Assembly: GCA_964586235.1 (NCBI GenBank)
Contig: CAZPIO010000012.1
Location: 1 to 64,000 of the forward strand
DNA: 64,000 nucleotides
Source of the DNA: JAUCQB01 sp964586235
Lineage (GTDB): Bacteria; Planctomycetota; Phycisphaerae; UBA1845; PWPN01
Direction of reading: 5' to 3'
The position numbers and the translations under genes are program-made. Numbering within the stretch: position 1 is the first letter of the stretch; each line of letters begins with the position of its first letter. This document shows positions 1 to 7,506 of this stretch, in pieces. The notes under the pieces were generated by a model, which saw only the letters and a program-made list of their open reading frames with translations, did no database searches and was not told where the DNA came from.

Positions 1-1079
1 AGATACCGCCCGCCCCACCGCCAGCCGAGGGCCTGCATGGTCACCTTCAGGTCGCTGTCGAAGCGCACCGGGTCCATCACGTGCCAGCGGTAGAGCCCGA
101 ACCGCTGCTGTGAGTCGTTCAGGCCGTCCGGCCGTATGACCTGCGGCATGCCCGCATACGGTGTGGTGTATTCACGGTATTCAGTCTTGCCCTCGGCGTT
201 CTTCACGTGGAAGCAGTACGACCCGCAGAAGTAGTCCTCCGTGCCGGTCCCGCAGATGGTGGGGAACTCCTTGTCGCCGTCCATGTAGAACTTGATCTCG
301 CCTTCGCCCCACCAGCCGACGCTGTTCGCTTGCCAGGCCATGTAGGTGCCGACATAGTGACCCTTGCCCTTCACGCCATCGAGGATGGTGTAGACGTCCT
401 TGTACGGCAGCGGGTTGGTGCGCCGGAACTGGGCGTGGAAATAGCCCTCATCGGCGGGCACGTCGGTCAACGTGTAGTTGATCTGGTAGAAAATCACCTC
501 TTTTGAGTCGCCGATGTTCTCGATGGTGATGCGGGCCGACTTGCGGAAGGGCATGACCCAGTAGCAGTTAAACGCACTGCCGGGGTTAACACAGACGGCC
601 AGCGAGCTGACCTGGGCATAACGCCCCCATCCGCAGGCGAAGAAGTCGCCTACCGGCACTTCGACGGAGGGATCTTTTTCGCCGTCCCAGTACATCCGCA
701 GCACGAGGAACCGCCAGTGTCCCGTGGGTGTGATCCAGATCTGCTGGATGGCCCCCGGCCCCTGGATGTCGGCCATGGTGAAGGTCTCCTTGGCCTTCAC
801 GTCCACACAGGGCGAGACCTTCCAGCCCTGGCCGAGTTCGCGGGCCGCGCTCTTGCCGTTGCCCTCGGTGGCCATGCCGCCCTTGCCCTTCTCACCGGTG
901 AAGTTCTCGGGGGATATCGATCGTGTCCTGGCGTCCGACAACCGGGAAAGGTTTCCCATGCTCATGTGCAGGCCGTTGAACTTGCCATCGGCCGGCTGGG
1001 CCAAGGCCGCGCTCGACCAGATTCCGGCCGCAACGATGGCCGTGCCGATGATGCCACGTGTCATGCAGAAAGTGCTCAC
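1..1079 (-). CDS. DUF2961-family secreted protein, 3' end beyond window
   Basis: Reading the minus strand from a GTG at 1079 gives an open frame of 359 codons that leaves the window still open. AAAGGAG sits about six bases upstream of the GTG and fixes the start; an in-frame ATG lies five codons later. The N-terminus is a signal peptide (MTRGIIGTAIVAAGIWSSAALA). The body has features of DUF2961 proteins: a GPGAIQQIWIT strand, WGRYAQVSSLAVC, a GTGTEDYFCGSYCF segment and an aromatic-rich GLYRWH motif near the end. DUF2961 proteins are periplasmic or secreted and some have been assigned to fructan or arabinan glycoside hydrolase families, so a glycan-active role is inferred. No longer forward frame in this stretch looks protein-like. 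Confidence 0.85.
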   Translation of the reverse strand, partial: MSTFCMTRGIIGTAIVAAGIWSSAALAQPADGKFNGLHMSMGNLSRLSDARTRSISPENFTGEKGKGGMATEGNGKSAARELGQGWKVSPCVDVKAKETFTMADIQGPGAIQQIWITPTGHWRFLVLRMYWDGEKDPSVEVPVGDFFACGWGRYAQVSSLAVCVNPGSAFNCYWVMPFRKSARITIENIGDSKEVIFYQINYTLTDVPADEGYFHAQFRRTNPLPYKDVYTILDGVKGKGHYVGTYMAWQANSVGWWGEGEIKFYMDGDKEFPTICGTGTEDYFCGSYCFHVKNAEGKTEYREYTTPYAGMPQVIRPDGLNDSQQRFGLYRWHVMDPVRFDSDLKVTMQALGWRWGGRY

Positions 1080-1301
1080 GTCGTCTCCTTTCGCTCATGA
1101 ACCTGCGGAAACCGCCTTACCCGGGCCGCGTCGCCCCGGCCGGCGGACATGATACCCGAGACCGGCCGTTTTGACAGCCCGGCGCAAACCACGGGCAGAC
1201 AAGCTGCCCGTGCCACCCGCTTTCCCACCTGTGCGGGTTTCAATAGAATCGGGCCAAACGGTAAGCAGTCTCGCGCAGTCCGACGCGGGCCGGGAGCACG
1301 C

Positions 1302-2525
1302 ATGAACAGACAGGTTAAGGTTGAAGCGCACATCCTTCGTGACTACCGCCTCAGCGGTTGGCAGGAGCGGATCGTCGGGCGATGGCACTATCGCGACCTG
1401 ATGGCCGACGAAAGCTGGCGCAAGGGGTGGATCAGCTTTGACAGCGTGGTTTTCAACCCGGACGACGGCCAGGTTTACTGCGGGCTCAACTCGATCGACG
1501 GCGATCTGCTGTATCGCTTCTCCCCGGACGACCACACTTTCCAGTGCCTGAATACCCAGCGATGGACGGACCCTTTCGACGTGAAGATCCACCGCAATAT
1601 CCTGCACAACCCCCGTGACGGCTGCCTGTACTTCGCGACTTCGATGCTGCACGACGTGGATCAGCAGCGGGCAGCGCCTGGCGGCAAGATCATCCGATAC
1701 GACCGGGCCGCCGATCGATATGACATCCTCGGGATTCCCGCTCCGATGCTATACATCCAGTCGATCGCCGCGGATTTCGACCGCGGGAAGATCTACGGCT
1801 TCACCTACCCGGCCGAGGCCGTGTTCGAATTTGATCTGGCGACCAGCCGCGGTGAGATCCTGGCCTACACCGGTAACGCGATGCTCCTCTCTCAACCGCA
1901 CAGCCCGGTGGTCGATGGCCACGGTTGGCTGTGGGGAACGTACGCGGAGACGCGGGCCTGGGACGAGACGCTGAGCGAGATGCCCATCCGGCTGTTCAAA
2001 TATCATCCGGAGGGCAGGCGGTTCGTCTGGCTTGATCGCGGACTTCCGCGCAGGAGCGACCGCGATCAGCTTCTCGCTGACCCGCCGGCCCCACCGAACG
2101 CCGTTTCAGCACTCGACGAGACGCGGCACAAGGATGATTTCGGATTCTGCGACAGCATGGCCTACGATGGGAACCGCTACATCTATGCCGGGACTGTGGC
2201 GGGCGTTCTTTGCCGCATCGATACCCGGACCGATCGGGTCGAGAAGCTGGCCAATGTGATGGCTACCGGCCGATTCCCTGCCCTGGCGATCGCCGATGAC
2301 GGTACGCTTTACGGCGCGGGGGGCATGAACGGGCACACCCAGGTCGTCAGGTACCGGCCCGACGAAGGCCGGATGGACAGCTTCTTCGACCTGGTTGATC
2401 CAGAGATCAACGACAAACCCGCGCGCATACACGAACTGGCGGTCGACCCCCAGCACCGTCTCTATCTGGCCGAGAACGACAACCATCAACGGTCGAGCTA
2501 TCTGTGGACGGCGACCCTTCCCTGA
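1302..2525 (+). CDS. Beta-propeller-like protein of unknown function
   Basis: 407 residues. The open frame extends upstream to 1149, but that part is Arg/Pro-rich and unlike protein; the ATG at 1302 is preceded by GGGAG and is preferred. There is no signal peptide. The sequence is a series of beta-rich repeats with aromatic and Asp-Gly turns (VVFNPDDGQVYCGLNSIDG, IAADFDRGKIYGFTYP, MAYDGNRYIYAGTVAG, IADDGTLYGAGGMNG, LAVDPQHRLYLAENDN), as expected of a six- or seven-bladed propeller. Similar proteins sit beside carbohydrate genes in planctomycetes. It is divergent from the DUF2961 gene with a 222-bp gap that could hold both promoters. Substrate is unknown. Confidence 0.8.
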   Translation: MNRQVKVEAHILRDYRLSGWQERIVGRWHYRDLMADESWRKGWISFDSVVFNPDDGQVYCGLNSIDGDLLYRFSPDDHTFQCLNTQRWTDPFDVKIHRNILHNPRDGCLYFATSMLHDVDQQRAAPGGKIIRYDRAADRYDILGIPAPMLYIQSIAADFDRGKIYGFTYPAEAVFEFDLATSRGEILAYTGNAMLLSQPHSPVVDGHGWLWGTYAETRAWDETLSEMPIRLFKYHPEGRRFVWLDRGLPRRSDRDQLLADPPAPPNAVSALDETRHKDDFGFCDSMAYDGNRYIYAGTVAGVLCRIDTRTDRVEKLANVMATGRFPALAIADDGTLYGAGGMNGHTQVVRYRPDEGRMDSFFDLVDPEINDKPARIHELAVDPQHRLYLAENDNHQRSSYLWTATLP

Positions 2526-2559
2526 CGGCGAATCTGCCTGCGGACCCAACCCGTGTGTG

Positions 2560-4998
2560 CTACGGTTTGACCTGCAGACGATATTGCCGGGTGCTTTGCC
2601 CACCACGACCGTCTCTGACCTGGACCGTGAAGGCGTAATCGCCGGCCACTGGCGGCGACAGCACACTGGACAGTTCACCGGTGGCCGCATTGATCCTCAG
2701 CCAGCCTATGCCGGGCAAGTCGGGTAGCGTGAATCCCGGCGTGTCGGCTCCGTCGATGATCATGCCTTTCTTCAGCGAAAGGGCGAATCGGCCCGCTCGC
2801 AGCCGGGCCGGCAGCTTGAAACTGTACTGCAGGCCGACTTTGGCGGGAGGCAGCTCGACCGGCAGTAAAGCCGGCGACGGGAGCTTCACGATGGGCGTCG
2901 GAGCACTGCGGTTGCCGCGGGCATCGACGGCGGTGACGCGGTAGAAGGCTTCGACGTTCGCGGAGGCGTCCCAGGTTGTCTGATCGGTCGTTGCCAGCAG
3001 TGTCTTCGGACGGTTCACGATGGCTCTGTGCGCGGAGGCCTGCTCATCCTCACGACGCGGGGAGAATCCGTGTTCGCTGCTGCCGTAGATCTCGTAATGA
3101 TCGACCGGCGTACCGCCCGATGGAGGCGACCAGATGAGCGCGGTGACACCGGTCGGGTCATCATATTTCGCTTTCAGATCCCGCGGAGCCCCTGGCCCGG
3201 CCGCAACGAACGACCACGTCGGACTCCAATCGCCCCACACGCCGTCTGCACTTCGCCCGCGAACGCGCCAGTAGTATGTCCCACCGTGACGGAGGACATC
3301 CGGGGATACGAGCGCCATAGCTGGCTCGGCTGAATTAGTGATTCGATGGGTGTTCGGCATCACCGGCCAGGCCAGGTCCGGACGCGCTGAAACGTAGACT
3401 TCATAACCGGCGATACCCCCCTGCCCGGCCACCTCCGCCGGCTGCCATCGCAGGGTCTCGTTGAAGCCGAACTGCCCGCCGGGGACGGGATGTACTGGAG
3501 CGGCGGGCGGCCGGGGTATGGGCAGATCGGGCAGGTCACGCCAGCCGTACTCCACAACCACCGCATCCTGCGACGAGGTCCCTTGTGGCACCCTGTCAAA
3601 TCGCCCGGTAAACCGAGCCACGTTCCTGCCCGCATGCAGGCTGGGCAGCGAGGGGCGATAGACCTGGAAATCACCCCGGAGCCTGAGCTGAGTCATGCAT
3701 GCGTTGCCCGCGAGGCTGACGCGGAACCACAGCTCATGGGTGAACCGCGGCTCGTGGAAGTGCTCACCGTCGGGCAGATCGGCCTGCGGCCCCTGCAAGC
3801 CGGGCTGTACGCACTCCCAGGCAGTCTTGTACTCACGGCCGTCAAACGAGTACTCGATCGCAGCTCTTCCGCCGTGCTCGATGCTGAAAACGCCGCCAAC
3901 CATCGCGTGGGTCATCGGGTAAGGACAGTACAAGCGATAGATCACAATCGCGGACGAAGAAGCATTCAGTGGGGCAACCGCGGGCCGGCCGTCGATCTCC
4001 AGAAACCGCAGGTTTTCCGTGCCGGCGGCGCAATACCGAACCTGCTGCTCGGAGAGGCGAGGGCAGAATTCAACGCAGCCCGATCCGTGCCGGTCAGCAG
4101 CTTTCGTTTCCTCGCCGGCTTTCCACGGCGGGGCCGACAGGCTCCATTGCCAGGCGATACTCTCGTCGGGGCGCAGAGTCATCGACATGTCACGAGGGTC
4201 GGTCAACGGCTTTTCTTCGCTGAAGTGGCAACCGGGGCCGAAATATGCGACGTAGTCGGCCCGATTTGCCCCGGCGCCCGCCCTGTCGATGAGGTAACGG
4301 TCTTCCATGATCTCGTCGACGCCGGCCAACTCGGCGTTATTGAGTTTGAGAGCAAACCAGCCGCCGGGCTGGCCTGACTCGTGCGGGATGTGGGCGTCCA
4401 GGAACCGCTCCTGGCCGTCGAAGAACTCCTTCTGAACCGCGTGGCTGCAGTCGGCGAAGCAACCACTGAAGGTTCGCAGGCCGGCGTGCCTGCCGATCAG
4501 CGGCATGACCATGTGGTAAGTGCCGCAGGCCCCGGTGCCGGCCATATTCATGAACCGCGTCATGCTGCGGGTCTCGCCCCAGATGGGGCTGCCGAAGGTC
4601 GGACCGTCACTCAGATTGTGGCGGATCCATTGCCAGAGTGAGAACGCCTTTTCCTGGTCGGTCATGCCCGGGCGGACAATCCCGGAGACGATGCGGTCGA
4701 TGTTGTACCAGTCAGGTCCGCCGTCAACGAGGATGCGCGGGTTGATCACCGATCGATCGCCGCGATTGCTGATGCGCAGCAGGCGGGTGGGGTTGTGAAC
4801 CGAGCCCGGGTCGGTCTTCCAGCCGGGCCCCATGCGGCGATGGTCGGCTGTCCCCGCGACCGTGATTGTGAAGTCGGCAGACTCGCTGGTGATCCGCTCG
4901 ACCCGACGCCCGGGATTATGGCACGCTCCGACCGTCACCAAGCAATAAGCCGCGAGTGCGGCGCCAATCGTCCTCGGTGAGGCCCATCGCACACCCAT
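2560..4998 (-). CDS. Lipoprotein with transglutaminase-like domain, Fn3 and Ig-like modules
   Basis: 812 residues from the ATG at 4998, which has GGAGAA upstream; the longer frame to 5109 is rejected because the lipoprotein signal (ALAAYCLVTVGAC) begins after this ATG. The first third contains a papain-like transglutaminase pattern: Cys about 158 in GTGACGTYHMVM, His about 186 in CSHAVQKEFF and Asp about 201 in RFLDAH. A jelly-roll-like region follows, then two fibronectin type III domains (PGGQFGFNETLRWQPAEVAG; PRDLKAKYDDPTGVTALIW) and a C-terminal putative Ig domain (LPPAKVGLQYSFKL... INAATGELS). Family knowledge suggests surface protein cleavage, crosslinking or amide hydrolysis; the substrate is unknown. 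It converges on the propeller gene. Confidence 0.82.
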   Translation of the reverse strand: MGVRWASPRTIGAALAAYCLVTVGACHNPGRRVERITSESADFTITVAGTADHRRMGPGWKTDPGSVHNPTRLLRISNRGDRSVINPRILVDGGPDWYNIDRIVSGIVRPGMTDQEKAFSLWQWIRHNLSDGPTFGSPIWGETRSMTRFMNMAGTGACGTYHMVMPLIGRHAGLRTFSGCFADCSHAVQKEFFDGQERFLDAHIPHESGQPGGWFALKLNNAELAGVDEIMEDRYLIDRAGAGANRADYVAYFGPGCHFSEEKPLTDPRDMSMTLRPDESIAWQWSLSAPPWKAGEETKAADRHGSGCVEFCPRLSEQQVRYCAAGTENLRFLEIDGRPAVAPLNASSSAIVIYRLYCPYPMTHAMVGGVFSIEHGGRAAIEYSFDGREYKTAWECVQPGLQGPQADLPDGEHFHEPRFTHELWFRVSLAGNACMTQLRLRGDFQVYRPSLPSLHAGRNVARFTGRFDRVPQGTSSQDAVVVEYGWRDLPDLPIPRPPAAPVHPVPGGQFGFNETLRWQPAEVAGQGGIAGYEVYVSARPDLAWPVMPNTHRITNSAEPAMALVSPDVLRHGGTYYWRVRGRSADGVWGDWSPTWSFVAAGPGAPRDLKAKYDDPTGVTALIWSPPSGGTPVDHYEIYGSSEHGFSPRREDEQASAHRAIVNRPKTLLATTDQTTWDASANVEAFYRVTAVDARGNRSAPTPIVKLPSPALLPVELPPAKVGLQYSFKLPARLRAGRFALSLKKGMIIDGADTPGFTLPDLPGIGWLRINAATGELSSVLSPPVAGDYAFTVQVRDGRGGQSTRQYRLQVKP

Positions 4999-5357
4999 TG
5001 CCTGTTCTCCGTCCACAGGGGTCTGTGTAACGAATCCCCGCAGGTCAGGCTGCGCCATAGATGGGCGAAGCATATCGCTCAGGGTACAAGCATGTCCCCG
5101 GCTCTGCAACCCGCTGGCAGGAAACCTGACGCACTGGAAAAACGACGATCTGGATTCCTTCTCCAGTCCGTTCGCCTCGTCTACGCCCTGCGCACTACTC
5201 CCGCCTTGCGATTCTGGCTGGCATTCTGTTAACCTTCCAGATCCGAGGTGAACACCGACTGGCAGGAAATGCGATTCACAGATCGGCAGTACAAGTGCGG
5301 TAGGATCCTGCCATAAGGCGCAAGCAGCGGCGGTGGGCGAAAAACCAAGGAGCGGCT
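4999..5357. other. Intergenic, no gene recognised
   Basis: This 359-bp gap separates the divergent lipoprotein gene and the zinc-ribbon gene. I see ribosome-binding sites for each neighbour at its ends but no convincing coding frame, RNA gene or long palindrome. Confidence 0.5.
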
Positions 5358-5729
5358 GTGGTACAGTCCATCTGCATCCTACTCTTCCTGGGCATCATCC
5401 TCGCCATCGGGATCTGGTTCGTGCCCTGGGTGGACCGACGCCGAGTCTGCCGAATGATTGAGCAGGCTGGTGGCACCATCGTCGGAGTTCGCCGGATTCG
5501 TCCCTTACTCAGGTCTCTTCTGAGCGAGCGCAATACTACGTTCTGGGAGATCCGGTACCGCGCCGCGGACGGGACCATTCGCATCGCGGCGTGTTTCGCC
5601 TCCTTTCTTCGCTGCAAAGTATACAGCGACAAGCCCGAGGACCAGACGCCGTACTGTTCCGACTGCGGTTATAACCTCACAGGGAATACTTCCGGCCGGT
5701 GTCCTGAATGCGGAAGTCGAATCCGATGA
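5358..5729 (+). CDS. Small membrane protein with C-terminal zinc ribbon
   Basis: 123 residues from a GTG that has AAGGAG five bases upstream. An N-terminal transmembrane helix (ICILLFLGIILAIGIWFVPW) is followed by a basic cytoplasmic segment, a short beta-rich domain and a four-cysteine ribbon, CSDCGYNLTGNTSGRCPECG. That ribbon type is very common in Planctomycetota proteins, often on membrane proteins of unknown role. The ribbon presumably binds one zinc. The neighbouring minus-strand gene converges on it with a 16-bp gap. No function can be named. Confidence 0.8.
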   Translation: MVQSICILLFLGIILAIGIWFVPWVDRRRVCRMIEQAGGTIVGVRRIRPLLRSLLSERNTTFWEIRYRAADGTIRIAACFASFLRCKVYSDKPEDQTPYCSDCGYNLTGNTSGRCPECGSRIR

Positions 5730-5745
5730 GCCCACCTCACGCTGC

Positions 5746-5946
5746 TTAAACGGATTCGATCGCGGCAATGTAGAGATAGGGGACGAGAACGGAGCGGTCG
5801 CTCGGGAGAGCCAGGAATAACCGGTTCTTCATCAGGGCCACGGAGTGCGGGTCCTGGACATCATAAGCGTCACCGCTACTGAGGCGGATGCGGAACGGCT
5901 CGAACGGATGCCGGTCCAGCAACTCCTTGATATCGTCCGGAGTCAT
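5746..5946 (-). CDS. Small conserved hypothetical protein
   Basis: 66 residues from the ATG at 5946; the open frame runs to a TTG at 5973. No clear ribosome-binding site precedes either. The product begins MTPDDIKELLDRHPFEPFRI and continues with beta-strand-like segments and a hydrophobic LVPYLYIAAIESV tail. Short proteins with the pattern FxPFRIxLxSGxxYxVxxP are recurrent in planctomycetes, which supports it being real; their role is unknown to me. It lies directly downstream of the tRNA gene on the same strand. Confidence 0.65.
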   Translation of the reverse strand: MTPDDIKELLDRHPFEPFRIRLSSGDAYDVQDPHSVALMKNRLFLALPSDRSVLVPYLYIAAIESV

Positions 5947-5989
5947 GACACCAAAGGGGGCCCAAAACGCCAAAACTGGCTTACTACAC

Positions 5990-6062
5990 TGGGCGATACT
6001 GGACTCGAACCAGTGACCTCTGCGGTGTGATCGCAGCGCTCTGCCAATTGAGCTAATCGCCC
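5990..6062 (-). tRNA. tRNA-Val (anticodon CAC)
   Basis: Read on the minus strand, a GGGCGAT/ATCGCCC acceptor stem encloses a D-arm (GCTC...GAGC), an anticodon arm with stem CTGCG/CGCAG and loop ATCACAC, and a T-arm with GGTTCGAGTCC. The central loop triplet is CAC, which reads GTG (valine). Length is 73 bases with discriminator A; the CCA tail is not encoded. Confidence 0.95.
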
Positions 6063-6151
6063 ATCTGATGTTCTATTCTACCACACCCGGTCCGGGCGGC
6101 AAGGGCTTGTTTTCGTGCCTTTGACCGCATGCCGAGAAGGTAGTTCTGCCG

Positions 6152-7255
6152 CTATTGCGCACTGCCCGCAGATTGGGCCGACAGACGGTCGAACAGGTCC
6201 AGATAGGCATCCAGGCACTTCTGGGGGCGGAACATCTCGTAGGCAACGTAGCTGGCCGTCTTGGCGCAGCGGCGGCGGGCTTCCTCATCCTCCCAGAGCA
6301 GACGGATGCGGGTCGCCAGGGCGTGCGGCCGAGGCGAATCCACCAGAAAACCGGTTTGCCCGTCGCGGATGAGCTCCCGGATGCCGGGTACGGCGGTCGC
6401 CACGATCGGCACTCCGGCGGCCATGGCCCAGGCGAGCCATCCGTCGGGCTGGTCCTCAGTTCCCGGCAAGATCAGCAGGTCGCTGGCGGCCAGCAGATCG
6501 GCCGGAGTGTACTGGTCGCCGGCCACCCGGAAGATCTCCGGACAATAACACTCTTCGGCCAGCCGCCTGGCGCGACGGTCCTCGCGAGACCCACCCGGCA
6601 GAATCATTCGGACGTCGGGCCAGATCTGGTACAGAATCGCGGTTGCCCAGACGGCCACGTACTGCCCGGCGGCCTGTGAAGGCGTGCCCGCCGTGAGCAG
6701 CACTCTTGCACCGGCCTGCAGGCCCAGATCGGCCCTGATCCGCGAACGATCCGCCTGCCGAACAGCCGCGAAATCGGCCGCCGGCCGGATCACGCTCAGC
6801 GAATCCTGGGGCAATCCGTCTGCCCGCAACCGCTCGCGGATGGCCTCACTCAGACAGATGAGATGTGCCCGGCCGAACGAGTTCGCGGCACTCCGGTACC
6901 ACCGGCCGGCTCGCGGGACGGTGCTCGCCGTGGAGACGATTGTCACCCAACGCGGGCCACCCCGGTCCACAGCGGCCGGAACAACCTCGGTGTCCCATGC
7001 CAGGGCGAGATCCGCCGGGTGAGACTTGAGCAGGCGGCGCAGCTCGGGCGAACCGAAGGCAAAAGGCAAACCAAGGCCGGACGGCCGCATCCTGTGCGTA
7101 CACGGTGGCAGCGAGAAGGAGGCACGGGGCTTTCCGACGGCTTCGATCCGCTGCGAGAATCTATCCTTCGGCAACCCCGCGAGCAGAAGCGAGAGCTGCG
7201 TCAACGAATCCTCGGTCGTCTGCTCGCTGATCACATGGAGTATCCGCACCGGCAT
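6152..7255 (-). CDS. Glycosyltransferase, GT4-like (GT-B fold)
   Basis: 367 residues. It starts MPVRILHVISEQ, a Rossmann-type first strand of GT-B enzymes. The C-terminal half has the GT4-like donor-binding pattern: DLLAASDLLILPGTEDQPDG, then WAMAAGVPIVATAVPGIRELI and DGQTGFLVDSP, which matches the E-x7-E region in degenerate form. It would transfer a sugar from a nucleotide donor, probably in the cytoplasm, to an unknown glycan or lipid. It lies between the tRNA gene and the secreted TIM-barrel-like gene. Its active-site glutamates are not in textbook form, so the donor cannot be predicted. Confidence 0.8.
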   Translation of the reverse strand: MPVRILHVISEQTTEDSLTQLSLLLAGLPKDRFSQRIEAVGKPRASFSLPPCTHRMRPSGLGLPFAFGSPELRRLLKSHPADLALAWDTEVVPAAVDRGGPRWVTIVSTASTVPRAGRWYRSAANSFGRAHLICLSEAIRERLRADGLPQDSLSVIRPAADFAAVRQADRSRIRADLGLQAGARVLLTAGTPSQAAGQYVAVWATAILYQIWPDVRMILPGGSREDRRARRLAEECYCPEIFRVAGDQYTPADLLAASDLLILPGTEDQPDGWLAWAMAAGVPIVATAVPGIRELIRDGQTGFLVDSPRPHALATRIRLLWEDEEARRRCAKTASYVAYEMFRPQKCLDAYLDLFDRLSAQSAGSAQ

Positions 7256-7452
7256 GACGGTGCATCATCCTCGACAGACGGCCGGGGTTCAAGCGGTGTA
7301 CCGCTCGGGAGCCGGGGCTGGGTCCAAGACACTCTGGGCAACTCGTTCAGAACCCTGAGCCGGGTCGACGTGGCGACTGTAAGCGAGGGGCCAGACCACA
7401 TGGCGGCCACACGACGGGGGGGCGCTCCCTCACGGTCGCGGTTCTGAAAGAG

Positions 7453-7495
7453 CCATGGCGGCGCCCCGTTTCGCCGGGACTCGGCCATGCCACCC
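7453..7495. repeat. Palindromic repeat, copy 1
   Basis: A 43-bp element with an outer ATGGC/GCCAT pair and a weaker inner CCCCG/CGGGA pair. A close copy with better inner pairing lies at 32529-32570. It sits between two minus-strand genes. Confidence 0.7.
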
Positions 7496-7506
7496 GTCCA
7501 CGGCGG

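Noticed and set aside
3490..4377. Long plus-strand open frame opposite the transglutaminase-like lipoprotein
   Set aside because: It mirrors the minus-strand gene, has no ribosome-binding site, and its product has no recognisable domain or natural composition.
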